In this document: positions 1 to 8,309 of the stretch, piece by piece | How positions within the stretch are numbered: the stretch's first letter is position 1 | How the letters are laid out: every line of letters begins with the position of its first letter | NCBI RefSeq assembly: GCF_025465255.1 | Contig: NZ_JAODNI010000217.1 | Span: 1-40,636 of the forward strand | Reading direction: 5' to 3' | From: Pseudonocardia sp. | GTDB lineage: Bacteria > Actinomycetota > Actinomycetes > Mycobacteriales > Pseudonocardiaceae | Length of the DNA stretch: 40,636 nucleotides | Translations under genes and position numbers: made by a program | The notes under the pieces: model-generated | Told to the model about the DNA's origin: nothing | The model's input: only the letters and a program-made list of their open reading frames with translations | Database searches by the model: none

Positions 1-164
1 TGAGCGTTTAGCCCCGGATCCGTGGCTGGGCCGGTGCCCGGGAGGAGCTGACCACCGTGGCCATCTCGCTGGCCGGGGCCCTCACCTGACGCCTCCCCGG
101 CGGAAGTGTCGGCGCTGTGTGCGAGGGTCGTCTTCCGTGACGTCGTTTCGGAGGGCCGGTTCCC

Positions 165-2606
165 GTGGGTGAGCGGGTGGCGAGGTCCGCGCGCGGGGTC
201 GAGCTGCTGCACCGGGTGCTCGCCGGTTCGGGGCAGGACCCGAACGTCACGATCATCGACGCGGGGGTGTCGGGCATCCCCGGCGCCGCGGATCCCGCCG
301 AGGACGTCCCGGACGACCTGCATCCCCTCCGGCACGCGATCCGGCTCCCGCCGCGCCCGGGCCGCCCGGCGCCGTGGCCGGAGTGGGTGCCGCAGAACGT
401 GGTGCGGGCGCTGCGGGACACCGGCGTCGAGGCGCCGTGGAGCCACCAGGCCGAGGGGGCGGAGCTGGCCCACGCGGGGCGGGACGTGGTGGTCGCCACG
501 GGCACGGCGTCCGGGAAGTCCTTGGTCTACCAGCTGCCCGTGCTCGCCCGCTTCGCCGAGGACCCGCGCGCGACGGCGCTCTACCTGTCCCCGACGAAGG
601 CGCTCGCCGCGGACCAGCTCCGGGCGCTGTCGGCCCTCGGGGTGCCGGACGTGCGGCCCTCGCCCTACGACGGGGACACCCCGATGGACGAACGCGACTG
701 GGCCCGCCGGCACGCGCGCTGGATCTTCAGCAACCCGGACATGCTGCACCGCTCGCTGCTGCCCCTGCACGGCCGCTGGTCCGCGTTCCTGCGCAGGCTC
801 AGCTACGTCGTGGTGGACGAGTGCCACACCTACCGGGGCGTCTTCGGCTCGCACGTGGCGCTGTTGCTGCGCAGGCTCCTGCGGGTGGCCCGCCGCTACG
901 GCGCCACCCCCACGATCGTGCTCGCCTCGGCCACGGTGGCCCGCCCGGCCGAGTTCGCCGGGGTGCTGACCGGCCGGGACGTCACGGCGGTCGTCGAGGA
1001 CGGCTCGCCGAGCGCCGGGCGTACGGTCGCGCTGTGGGAGCCGCCGCTCCTGCCCGAGCTCGGCGGGGAGAACGGGGCCCCGGTGCGCAGGCCGGCGTCC
1101 ACCGAGTCCGCGCGGATGCTGGCGGACCTGGTGGTCGAAGGGGCGCGGAGCCTTGCGTTCGTCCGGTCCCGGCGCGGCGCGGAGACCACCGCGCTGACTG
1201 CGCAACGCCTGGTCGCGGACGTGGACCCGGACCTGGTGGGCCGGGTCGCGGCCTACCGCGGCGGGTACCTGCCCGAGGAGCGGCGCGCCCTGGAGTCCGC
1301 GTTGGTCCGGGGTGAGCTGCTCGGTGTCGCGACCACCAACGCGCTCGAGCTGGGCGTGGACATCGCGGGGCTCGACGCCGTCGTCGTCGCGGGGTTCCCG
1401 GGGACCCGGGCGTCGTTCTGGCAGCAGGCCGGCCGAGCCGGCCGGGCCGGCGACGAGGCGCTCGTCGTGCTCGTCGCCCGGGACGACCCCATGGACACCT
1501 ACCTCGTGCACCATCCGCACGCCCTGCTGGGCGCACCCGTGGAGAGCTGCGTGCTGGATCCCGGGAACCCGTACGTGCTCGCCCCGCAACTGGCGTGCGC
1601 CGCGGCCGAGCTGCCGCTCACCGAGGAGGACGTCGAGCGGGACTTCGGCGGGGACGCCGCCCGCACGGTGCTGGACGCCCTGGTGGAGGACGGCGTGCTC
1701 CGCAAGCGGTCGGTGGGCTGGTTCTGGCCGTCGGCCCGGGAGCGGCCGGCCGCGACCGTGGACATCCGCGGGTCCGGGCTGGGCCAGGTCGCGATGGTCG
1801 AGGCCGCGACCGGGCGGATGCTGGGCACCGTCGAGGGTTCCTCGGCGCCGGCGACCGCCCATCCCGGTGCGGTGTACCTGCACCGGGGCGAGAGCTACGT
1901 CGTGGACGAGCTGGATCTGGCGGCGGGGCTCGCGCTCGTGCACGCCGAGGACCCGGACTGGCGCACGGACGCCCGCTCCACCGCGGACGTCGACGTCGTC
2001 CGCGTCCGTTCCCGCACGGACCACGGCCCGGTCAGCGTGTACTTCGGGGACGTGCGGGTGACCGGGCAGGTCGTGGCCTACCAGCGCCGGACGCCGGACG
2101 GCACGGTGCTGGAGACGGTGCCGCTGGACCTGCCCGCGCAGACGCTGGAAACCCGCTCGGTCTGGTACACGATCGACGAGGAGGTCCTGGATGCCGCGGG
2201 AATCACCCCCGCACGGATCCCCGGCGCGCTGCACGCCGCCGAGCACGCCGCGATCGGGCTGCTGCCGCTCTTCGCGATCTGCGACCGCTGGGACATCGGC
2301 GGCCTCTCGACCGCGCTGCACCCGGACACAGGCCTGCCGTCCGTGTTCGTGCACGACGGCCATCCGGGGGGTGCGGGCCTCGCCGAGCGCGGGCACGCGG
2401 TCCTCGAGCGATGGCTCCGCGCCACCCGCGCGGCGATCGGGGACTGCGGGTGCCGGAGCGGCTGCCCGTCGTGCGTGCAGTCCCCGAAATGTGGCAACGG
2501 GAACGTGCCGCTGGACAAGGCGGGCGCGGTCGTGGTGCTGGACCTCGTGCTGACGGCGCTGGCGGAGCACCCCGCGCCGGGGGGATCGCAGGAGGCGCCT
2601 GCCTGA
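165..2606 (+). CDS. DEAD/DEAH-box helicase with C-terminal DUF1998 (MrfA/YprA type)
   Basis: This is a superfamily 2 helicase of 813 residues, expected to use ATP to unwind DNA in the cytoplasm; relatives in Bacillus (YprA/MrfA) act in repair of mitomycin-type lesions. The sequence shows a Walker A motif GTASGKS near residues 112-118, a Walker B box DECH near 217, a motif III-like SATVA, and motif VI QQAGRAGRAG near 425. The C-terminal end holds a DUF1998-type cluster of four cysteines (CGCRSGCPSC followed by PKCGN, about 761-777) that probably binds zinc. The GTG at 165 gives a normal N-terminus; a GTG four codons later is also possible. The gene is convergent with the Tad cluster. Rv3649 of M. 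tuberculosis is its likely counterpart by position. The family call is firm; the repair role is by analogy. Confidence 0.93.
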   Translation: MGERVARSARGVELLHRVLAGSGQDPNVTIIDAGVSGIPGAADPAEDVPDDLHPLRHAIRLPPRPGRPAPWPEWVPQNVVRALRDTGVEAPWSHQAEGAELAHAGRDVVVATGTASGKSLVYQLPVLARFAEDPRATALYLSPTKALAADQLRALSALGVPDVRPSPYDGDTPMDERDWARRHARWIFSNPDMLHRSLLPLHGRWSAFLRRLSYVVVDECHTYRGVFGSHVALLLRRLLRVARRYGATPTIVLASATVARPAEFAGVLTGRDVTAVVEDGSPSAGRTVALWEPPLLPELGGENGAPVRRPASTESARMLADLVVEGARSLAFVRSRRGAETTALTAQRLVADVDPDLVGRVAAYRGGYLPEERRALESALVRGELLGVATTNALELGVDIAGLDAVVVAGFPGTRASFWQQAGRAGRAGDEALVVLVARDDPMDTYLVHHPHALLGAPVESCVLDPGNPYVLAPQLACAAAELPLTEEDVERDFGGDAARTVLDALVEDGVLRKRSVGWFWPSARERPAATVDIRGSGLGQVAMVEAATGRMLGTVEGSSAPATAHPGAVYLHRGESYVVDELDLAAGLALVHAEDPDWRTDARSTADVDVVRVRSRTDHGPVSVYFGDVRVTGQVVAYQRRTPDGTVLETVPLDLPAQTLETRSVWYTIDEEVLDAAGITPARIPGALHAAEHAAIGLLPLFAICDRWDIGGLSTALHPDTGLPSVFVHDGHPGGAGLAERGHAVLERWLRATRAAIGDCGCRSGCPSCVQSPKCGNGNVPLDKAGAVVVLDLVLTALAEHPAPGGSQEAPA

Positions 2607-2628
2607 CGGCCCGCCGCGGGCGGGACGA

Positions 2629-3525
2629 TCAAGCCGGATCGCTCGGCGCCGGCGTGATCGCGGCGGGCATCTGCGTGATGGGCCGCCGCCGGCGGGCCCG
2701 TCGGGGGCCGGACCGACCGGCGGCGGCCGGGTTGCGGTGGCGCCGAATGGGGGGTCGGCCGTAAGGCGCTCCGACGCCACCGCTGTCTGGGGAGCGAACA
2801 CTCGATCCCGGTGCTTCGGCCGGGGCCGGCACTCCGGAACAAGTCCAGTAGGCCTGTCCGTCGCGCCCGGGGCCAGACGTCGTCGCCGATCGGTGCGTGT
2901 GCAACGACGAGCGCGCCCAGCGGGGCGACCGAACGGTGAGCTGCATTTTCGTGGCTGCCGTTGCTCCATCTGTACCAGCGCCCCTCCATTCGTCGCCTCG
3001 CCGATACCGCTCACCGTCACGTCCTCGGCCGGGAGGCGAGGGCTGACGCCCGGATGTCCGATTCGCCGGGCCCGATGCTGGGCCGCCCGGTAGCGGCTCC
3101 TCCGGGACCGGGCCGGCGCGGGCCCGTGCGACGGCGTCCCCGGCGGCCAGCAGCGACCAGGAGCGGCGGACCCGTACCTGCACCATTGCGTCCCAGTCGT
3201 CGAGGGCGCAGTGGTCGAGCGTCGCCTGCATCCGTTCGGTGAGACCGCGGGCGAGGTCGCACGCGGCGCCGGCGCCGTCGATCGAGCGTCCGGCGGCCGC
3301 GAGCGCCGCGAGATCCGCCGCGGCCTCGGCGCGGTGCCGGGCCAGCGCCGCGCCGCCGAGGTCCACGCCGGTCATGAGCACCAGCAGGACGGCGAGCGAG
3401 GCGAACGCGGCGAAGACGGTGGCGGAGCCCCGATCGTCGTAGGCCCGGTCGTCGTAGGCCCGGTCGTCGGGGTCCCGGTCGTGGGTGATCCGGTCGCCGG
3501 GGATTGCGCCGTCGTCACGGACCAC
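2629..3525 (-). CDS. TadE-like pilus cluster protein (Rv3654c type) with an anomalous C-terminal extension
   Basis: The last gene of the Tad-type cluster. A class III signal-like segment DRG|SATVF (Gly33) is followed by a hydrophobic helix (about 38-53), as in secreted or membrane minor pilins. Residue +5 is Phe rather than the Glu found in the other two pilin-like proteins of this operon. Rv3654c-type proteins normally end shortly after the ARARAGPV stretch seen here at about residue 140. Here the frame stays open for some 158 more residues, down to 2629. In that tail (about 2629-3105) third codon positions lose their G/C bias, so it looks like non-coding DNA read through after loss of the stop. 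The start is GTG at 3525, overlapping the preceding gene by 11 bp. Four decaying DDRAY/DDR-type repeats lie in the N-terminus. The gene is real; the true 3' end is uncertain. Confidence 0.7.
   Translation of the reverse strand: MVRDDGAIPGDRITHDRDPDDRAYDDRAYDDRGSATVFAAFASLAVLLVLMTGVDLGGAALARHRAEAAADLAALAAAGRSIDGAGAACDLARGLTERMQATLDHCALDDWDAMVQVRVRRSWSLLAAGDAVARARAGPVPEEPLPGGPASGPANRTSGRQPSPPGRGRDGERYRRGDEWRGAGTDGATAATKMQLTVRSPRWARSSLHTHRSATTSGPGRDGQAYWTCSGVPAPAEAPGSSVRSPDSGGVGAPYGRPPIRRHRNPAAAGRSGPRRARRRRPITQMPAAITPAPSDPA
2681..2728. terminator. GC-rich hairpin between convergent units
   Basis: A 12-bp perfect inverted repeat (2681-2692 with 2717-2728, 24-nt loop) lies 75 bp after the helicase stop. 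It has no T tract. It could serve as a terminator for the helicase, but GC-rich arms of this kind also arise by chance here, and it lies inside the doubtful 3' tail of the convergent TadE-like frame. Confidence 0.35.
3431..3490. repeat. 15-bp tandem repeat, four decaying copies
   Basis: Copies start at 3431, 3446, 3461 and 3476. The first two differ by one base and the later ones diverge further. Read on the minus strand they encode repeated Asp-Asp-Arg-Ala-Tyr units before the hydrophobic segment of the TadE-like protein. The 15-bp unit keeps frame, so copy number changes would alter only linker length. Confidence 0.8.
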
Positions 3526-3907
3526 GGTGCACTACCGGGCCGTCGAGTTCCGGTGCCTGCGCGGCGGGTTCGAGAACCGCGTACGCCGTGTTGCCGATCC
3601 GGAACGGCAGGAGCCCGCCGGGCGCCGCGGTGACGGTCGCGGTGATCTCCTCGCCGTCGATCCGCAGGTCCGCCGAGGCGCCGCTGGGAGCCAGTCGCAG
3701 CGCTACCTCCCGGGCGCGCTCGGGCTCACCGCGAGCGGCGAGCCGGGCCATCTCCCGGGCGGCGTCCACGCACCGCACCGAGGCCGCGACGGTGGCGACC
3801 GAGCCGAGCGCCAGCGCGGTGACCACCGCGAGCACGCCCAGGGCGATGGCGGCCTCGATGGTCACCGCGCCCCGGTCGTGCGGGCGGCGATCGGCCCGGT
3901 CGACCAT
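3515..3907 (-). CDS. TadE-like minor pilin (Rv3655c type)
   Basis: A 130-residue TadE-family protein, predicted to be a membrane-anchored minor pilin of the Tad/Flp secretion-pilus machine. The N-terminus carries a prepilin-like site DRG|AVTIE with Gly13 at -1 and Glu18 at +5, followed by a hydrophobic helix (about 19-40). The rest is a short extracytoplasmic domain. The ATG start at 3907 overlaps the stop of the DUF4244 gene by one base (TGATG), implying coupled translation. The next gene starts 11 bp inside this one. Position and motif match Rv3655c. The role in an assembled pilus is inferred from the operon. Confidence 0.85.
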   Translation of the reverse strand: MVDRADRRPHDRGAVTIEAAIALGVLAVVTALALGSVATVAASVRCVDAAREMARLAARGEPERAREVALRLAPSGASADLRIDGEEITATVTAAPGGLLPFRIGNTAYAVLEPAAQAPELDGPVVHRGP

Positions 3908-4086
3908 CAGAACGTCACCGAGAGCGCGCGCTGCACCAGCCCGGTGAGCGCGCTGACGATGCCGTCCCCGCTGACGACGGCATAGAGGACGGCGGCGAAC
4001 GCGGCGGCGGCGATCGTGCCCACCGCGTACTCCACGGTGGACATCCCGTCGTCGTCGAGGAACGTGCGTAGCGATCGGTCCGACAT
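3907..4086 (-). CDS. Flp-pilin-like DUF4244 protein (Rv3656c type)
   Basis: A 59-residue protein that is probably the main pilin subunit of this cluster. After a charged leader comes DDDG|MSTVEY: Gly14 at -1, Glu19 at +5 and the Glu-Tyr pair typical of Flp pilins, then one hydrophobic helix (about 20-40) and a short tail. The ATG at 4086 is preceded by a good ribosome binding site (AAGGAGA, read on the minus strand) in a 35-bp gap after tadC. This is the only clear independent ribosome binding site inside the cluster, which would suit a subunit needed in larger amounts. No prepilin peptidase gene is present in the window, so processing must be supplied from elsewhere. Confidence 0.88.
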   Translation of the reverse strand: MSDRSLRTFLDDDGMSTVEYAVGTIAAAAFAAVLYAVVSGDGIVSALTGLVQRALSVTF

Positions 4087-4121
4087 GGTCTTCTCCTTCG
4101 TGTACTGGTGGAGCCCGGTGC

Positions 4122-4841
4122 TCACCACCGGGCGAGTGCCTCTCCCGCGAGGCCGATCACGACCGGCACGATCCCGAGGGCCAGGAACGCCGGGAGGAAG
4201 CACAGGCCGAGCGGCCCGGTGATGAGGACCGCGGCTCGTTGCGCGCGGGCCTCGGCCGTGTCGACCAGCTCGGCGCGCAACCGGACGGCCTCGGCCCGAG
4301 CGGCCTGGGCCAGGCCCGCGCCGGTGCTGGCCGAGCGGCGGGCCGCCCGCCCGAACCCGGACAGCGCCGGGACGTCGTCGACCGCTCGCCAGGCGGCGGC
4401 GGGGTCCGCGCCGAGCTCGAGCAGCCCGGCCACGCGGCGCAGCGCCGCGCCCGGACGCCCCGCGAGCCGGACGGCGGCCGCCTCGGCCGCCGCCGGGACC
4501 GGGAGCCCGACCTCGAGGCAGACGGCCAGCAGTTCCCAGGCCGCCGCGAGCCCCGCGGGATCGCGGACCTCCCGCGGCCCGCGGGCGGCGAGTCTCAGCG
4601 CGCCGACCGCGAGGGTGCCGCCGATCACCGTGCCGGTGACGGCGCCGCCGACCCCGCCCACGACGAGCCAGCACACCGCTGCCGTCGCGAGGCCGCCGGC
4701 GACCGCCCATCCCGAACGCAACACCGGCGCAGCGCCGGGAGCGTCGGTGACGCGGTCGAGCGAGGCGAGCCTGCCGCGGCCCTCCCGGCCGCCCGCGACG
4801 AGCAGCGCCAGTGCGAGGACCACGAGCGGGACCGCGCTCAC
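4122..4841 (-). CDS. tadC: TadC-like type II/IV secretion inner-membrane protein
   Basis: A 239-residue T2SSF-domain protein of the GspF/TadC kind, expected to form the inner-membrane platform of the pilus machine together with TadB. It has a hydrophobic N-terminal helix, a second membrane stretch near residues 45-75, a cytoplasmic helical T2SSF core (about 85-200), and a C-terminal membrane helix ending ALARW. The GTG start at 4841 overlaps the stop of tadB as GTGA, which fixes the start. The longer upstream extension of this frame is only an overlap with tadB in another frame. It corresponds by position to Rv3657c. Confidence 0.88.
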   Translation of the reverse strand: MSAVPLVVLALALLVAGGREGRGRLASLDRVTDAPGAAPVLRSGWAVAGGLATAAVCWLVVGGVGGAVTGTVIGGTLAVGALRLAARGPREVRDPAGLAAAWELLAVCLEVGLPVPAAAEAAAVRLAGRPGAALRRVAGLLELGADPAAAWRAVDDVPALSGFGRAARRSASTGAGLAQAARAEAVRLRAELVDTAEARAQRAAVLITGPLGLCFLPAFLALGIVPVVIGLAGEALARW

Positions 4842-5653
4842 CGGGGCACCGCCGCGTGCAGGATTCGTTCCGTCCACAGCAGGCCGGCGACGACGAGTCC
4901 CGTGCCGACGAGCAGCAGCGCCTGGCCGAGCAACCCGTCGCGGAGCACGCCGAGCGGATCCGCGCCCATGAGATGTCCCAGCCCGAGACCGAGCGCCGGT
5001 AGCGCGGTGAGCACCGCGGCGGTGGCGCGGGGACCCGCGAGCTGGGCGCGCACCCGGGCGCCGAACGCGACGCGCCACCGGATGTCCGAGAGGGCGCCGT
5101 CGAGCAGCAGGGCCAGCGGGGCACCGTGCCGGTCGGCGAGGGCCCAGGCTGCAGCCACCCGCTCCAGGTCGTCGGCGCTCGACACCGACCCCTTCGCCGC
5201 GGAGCGGCGCAGTGCGGCGGGCACGTCGTCGCCGAGCCGCGCGGCGGCGGCGGCCGGCCCGAGCACCTCCTCCGCCCACGGCCCGTCCTGCCGGACGCCG
5301 TCGAGCGCGGTCGCCGGATGGGCCCCGACACGCAGCTCGTCCGTCATCCGGGCGAGGGCGTCCGCGAGCTGGCCCGACGCCGTGGCCGACGTCAGCTCGG
5401 TGGCGCGGGCGGAGCGGTGGTGCCGCCACAGGGCGGCCGCGCCGATCCCGGTGATGCCTCCGGCCACACCGAGGAGCAGCGCGCCGCCGACGCCTCCCGC
5501 GGCCACGAGCCAGAGCCCGCGCGGCAGCCGCAGGGACCGGCGTGCGGTCGGCTGGGGGAGGAGCGCCGCGAGCCGCGGCGCCCCGGTGCATCCCGGTGCG
5601 CAGAGCAGGGCGGCCCCGAGTGCGGCGAGGGCGGCGGCCGGCAGCGGGTTCAC
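4838..5653 (-). CDS. tadB: TadB-like type II/IV secretion inner-membrane protein
   Basis: A 271-residue T2SSF-type membrane protein. Hydrophobic helices lie near the N-terminus and at about residues 50-80. A soluble helical core follows, with an SADDLERVAAAWALADRHGAPL stretch characteristic of the family split around residue 165. Two membrane helices are at the C-terminus (about 205-262). It is expected to form the platform on which the TadA ATPase acts. The GTG at 5653 overlaps the tadA stop (GTGA), and its own stop overlaps the tadC start in the same way. A second GTG lies one codon upstream at 5656. It corresponds by position to Rv3658c. Confidence 0.87.
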   Translation of the reverse strand: MNPLPAAALAALGAALLCAPGCTGAPRLAALLPQPTARRSLRLPRGLWLVAAGGVGGALLLGVAGGITGIGAAALWRHHRSARATELTSATASGQLADALARMTDELRVGAHPATALDGVRQDGPWAEEVLGPAAAAARLGDDVPAALRRSAAKGSVSSADDLERVAAAWALADRHGAPLALLLDGALSDIRWRVAFGARVRAQLAGPRATAAVLTALPALGLGLGHLMGADPLGVLRDGLLGQALLLVGTGLVVAGLLWTERILHAAVPR

Positions 5654-6813
5654 CACGGCGCGCCGGTCCCGCGCTCGGCGAGCAGCATGCCGAACTCCGC
5701 CCGGCCCTCGCCCCACCCGCCTGCTCTCGTCCACACCTGACGGACGACGACGCCCGTGTCCTCCCGCCGCAGCACCCCGACGCCGTCGAGCACGCGGCCG
5801 GCGCCGGGGGGCCGGCGCATGTGCAGCACCACCTGGACCGCCGCGGCGAGCTGGCTGTGCAAGGTCTCGCGGGCCATGCCGCCGGCGCCGGCGAGCGCCT
5901 CCAGGCGGGCCGGGACCTCGCGGACGGAGTTGGCGTGCACGGTGCCGGCGCCGCCGTCGTGCCCCGTGTTGAGGGCCGCGAGCAACTCGACGACCTCCGC
6001 GCCCCTGACCTCTCCGACGACCAGCCGGTCCGGCCGCATCCGCAGCGCCTGGCGGACCAGGTCTCGCAGGCCCACCCCGCCGGCCCCCTCGATGTTCGCC
6101 GGTCGTGCCACGAGCCGGACGACGTGCGGATGCCGCGGCCGCAGCTCCTCGGCGTCCTCGACGGTCAGGATCCGCTCGCCCGGGTCGACCGCGCTGAGCA
6201 GGGCGTTGAGCACCGTCGTCTTCCCCGAGCCCGTGCCCCCGGACACCAGCAGGGCGAGTCGCGCCTCGACGACCGCCCGCAGCAGGGCCTCGCCGGTGGC
6301 GTCGACCGTGCCCAGCCGGCGCAGGGTCGCGAGATCGTGCGCGGCGGGCCGCAGGACCCGCAACGAGATGCAGGTGCCGTCCGCCGCGACGGGCGCGAGG
6401 ACCGCGTGCAGCCGGACGCCGGACTCGGCGAGCCAGCCGTCGACGTGCGGGCTCGCGTCGTCGAGCCGGCGGCCCGCGGCGAGGGCGAGGCGCTGGGCCA
6501 GCCTGCGCACGGCCGCCTCGTCCGGGAACCGGATCCCGACTGGCTCGAGGCCTGCGCCGCGGTCCGCCCAGACCGACGACGGGCCGGAGACCAGCACGTC
6601 CGTGGTGCGCGGGTCCCCGAGCAGCTCGTCCAGCGGGCCGGCGCCGGTGAACTCCTGGCGGATCGTCCGCAGCGCGCTGAGCACGTCGAGGTCCGAGACG
6701 ACACCGCCGGACTCCGCCCGCACGGCTGCCGCGACGGCCATCGGCGTCGGCTCGCCCCCGTTCGCCGCCAGCCGCGACCGGACCCGGTCCACCAGGCCGG
6801 CAGGCGCGGTCAT
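5650..6813 (-). CDS. tadA: TadA/CpaF-type secretion ATPase
   Basis: A 387-residue hexameric-type VirB11/PulE ATPase that should power pilus assembly at the cytoplasmic face. It shows a Walker A GGTGSGKTT (about 190-198), an Asp box ILTVEDAEEL, a Walker B-like RLVVGEVRGAE, and a His box TVHANS, all in the normal order. The N-terminal domain (about 1-150) is of the usual length. The ATG start at 6813 overlaps the stop of the upstream gene as ATGA. The family is certain. Rv3659c is the mycobacterial counterpart by position. Confidence 0.95.
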   Translation of the reverse strand: MTAPAGLVDRVRSRLAANGGEPTPMAVAAAVRAESGGVVSDLDVLSALRTIRQEFTGAGPLDELLGDPRTTDVLVSGPSSVWADRGAGLEPVGIRFPDEAAVRRLAQRLALAAGRRLDDASPHVDGWLAESGVRLHAVLAPVAADGTCISLRVLRPAAHDLATLRRLGTVDATGEALLRAVVEARLALLVSGGTGSGKTTVLNALLSAVDPGERILTVEDAEELRPRHPHVVRLVARPANIEGAGGVGLRDLVRQALRMRPDRLVVGEVRGAEVVELLAALNTGHDGGAGTVHANSVREVPARLEALAGAGGMARETLHSQLAAAVQVVLHMRRPPGAGRVLDGVGVLRREDTGVVVRQVWTRAGGWGEGRAEFGMLLAERGTGAPW

Positions 6814-7937
6814 CGCACACCTGCCGGCGGCCGGGCCGCGGTCGCCGGTCCCGCTGTCGTGTGCAGGACGCCCAGCACCGTCCGGGAGGCCGTCGTCAGC
6901 GGCCCGTTGCCGCGTCCGGGCGGGGCGCCGCGCTCCATCGCCCGGGCCAGCCCCTGCTGCGGACGCATGGCCACGAGCAGCGGGAGGTCGAGCGCCGCGG
7001 CGATGTCCTGCGCGCCCACCCCGCCCGGCGCGGGGCCCCGCACGACCAGTGCCACCCGCCGGGTCTGCTCCGACAGCACGGCGGCGACCCGGGAGGCGGC
7101 GGCGCAGGCCCGGACGTCGGCGGGCACGACGAGGGCGGTGAGATCGGCGTCGGCGAGCGCGGTGAGGGCTGCGTCCGTCGGGTAGCGGGGGACGTCGCAG
7201 ACGACCGTCTCGCCCGCGCGTCGTCCGGCCTCGAGGACCGCCGCGACCGCGGCCGGCGACGGGCCCTGTGCAGCCCGGGCGCAGGAAAGCACACCGAGCT
7301 CGCCGCCCGCGCGGCCGATCGCCGGCGCCGGCAGCGCGGCGTGCAGGGCACCGGCGGGGACCCGACCCTCGGTCACCGTGAGCTCGGGCCAGCGCATGCC
7401 GGCGACGTCCTCGGCGCCGAGCACGAGATCCAGCCCGCCGCCGAGCGGATCGCAGTCCACGAGCAGGGTGCGGGCGCCGGCGCGGGCGGAGGTCACGGCG
7501 ACCGCCGCGGCCAGTACCGACGCCCCGGCCCCGCCCCGGCCCGCGACGACGGCGAGCACGCGACCGAGGTCGTTCCGGCCGGCGGCCTGCTCGGCGGCGT
7601 CGGCGAACGCGGCCACCAGCCACGGCTCGGCCTGGGGCAGCGAGACGACGTGTTCGGCGCCGAGTGCGACGGCATGCATCCAGTCCGGGGACCGTGGCGC
7701 CCCACGGACCGCGACCACCACCCCCTCACGGCGCGGCATGCCCGCCTCGACGCACCGCGCCGCCGACGCCCCGTCCAGCACGACGAACGGGGCGGTCAGC
7801 CACCGGCGGCGGGCGTCGGCCGAGTCCACGGCGCGGTGCACCTCGGTCCCCGCCGCCGCCGAGAGGCGCAGCAGCGCGTCGAGCAGGTCCGGGTCCTCGG
7901 CCACGAGCAGCGTGCGATCGTCCCAGCGGTCCTTCAC
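6810..7937 (-). CDS. CpaE/SSD-like (Rv3660c type) MinD-fold protein, first gene of the Tad cluster
   Basis: A 375-residue protein with an N-terminal receiver-like region (about 1-125) and a MinD/ParA-fold domain after it, the layout of CpaE-type pilus localisation proteins and of Rv3660c, annotated as septum-site determining. The P-loop is VAGRGGAGASVL (about 130-141): the deviant Walker lysines are absent, so ATP hydrolysis is doubtful even though LLVDCDPLGGGLD (the aspartate motif) is kept. The GTG start at 7937 has a strong purine-rich ribosome binding site (GGGAGGAGGAG). Its stop overlaps the tadA start (ATGA). It probably helps to position or regulate the pilus machine; a role in septation is less certain. 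Confidence 0.85.
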   Translation of the reverse strand: MKDRWDDRTLLVAEDPDLLDALLRLSAAAGTEVHRAVDSADARRRWLTAPFVVLDGASAARCVEAGMPRREGVVVAVRGAPRSPDWMHAVALGAEHVVSLPQAEPWLVAAFADAAEQAAGRNDLGRVLAVVAGRGGAGASVLAAAVAVTSARAGARTLLVDCDPLGGGLDLVLGAEDVAGMRWPELTVTEGRVPAGALHAALPAPAIGRAGGELGVLSCARAAQGPSPAAVAAVLEAGRRAGETVVCDVPRYPTDAALTALADADLTALVVPADVRACAAASRVAAVLSEQTRRVALVVRGPAPGGVGAQDIAAALDLPLLVAMRPQQGLARAMERGAPPGRGNGPLTTASRTVLGVLHTTAGPATAARPPAGVR

Positions 7938-8277
7938 GGCTCCTCCTCCCGGTGGCCGCGAGGTGCGTTCCACCGGTGACGAGCGTGCGGCGGATCGGGC
8001 CCGATCCACGGACGAGTTGCTCGGCTGTGGATGGTTCGAGGGGGATGTGGACAACTCGGCGCCGGCCCGCCCGGATCGGCCGGAACCGTCGGCGCGGTAG
8101 GGAAGAATCCGCGTCGGGGGTACCCGTCGCGCGCGCTCGTGCCGTTCACCAGGACTCCGCCGGAACCGCGGCGCCGGCTCCCGAGAATGTGCCGACCCGC
8201 CCGGCGGAGGGACAGCCCGCGCAGAGATCGGGACAGCCCGCGCGGGCGACGAGACCGTCCGGCGCCGGGAACGAGAC

Positions 8278-8303
8278 AGTGTGCGTAGAGAGTGTGCGTA
8301 GAG
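8278..8303. repeat. 13-bp direct repeat, two exact copies
   Basis: AGTGTGCGTAGAG is present twice head to tail (8278-8290 and 8291-8303), with a degenerate third copy just after. It lies immediately beyond the second hairpin of the 6C RNA, on that RNA's 3' side. Nothing in the sequence shows a function. Confidence 0.85.
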
Positions 8304-8309
8304 AGACAG

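Noticed and set aside
9..89. Short plus-strand frame ending ELTTVAISLAGALT before the helicase
   Set aside because: It opens only after a TAG at 9-11, has no start codon of its own with support, and is about 25 codons long. I regard 1-164 as without a supported gene.
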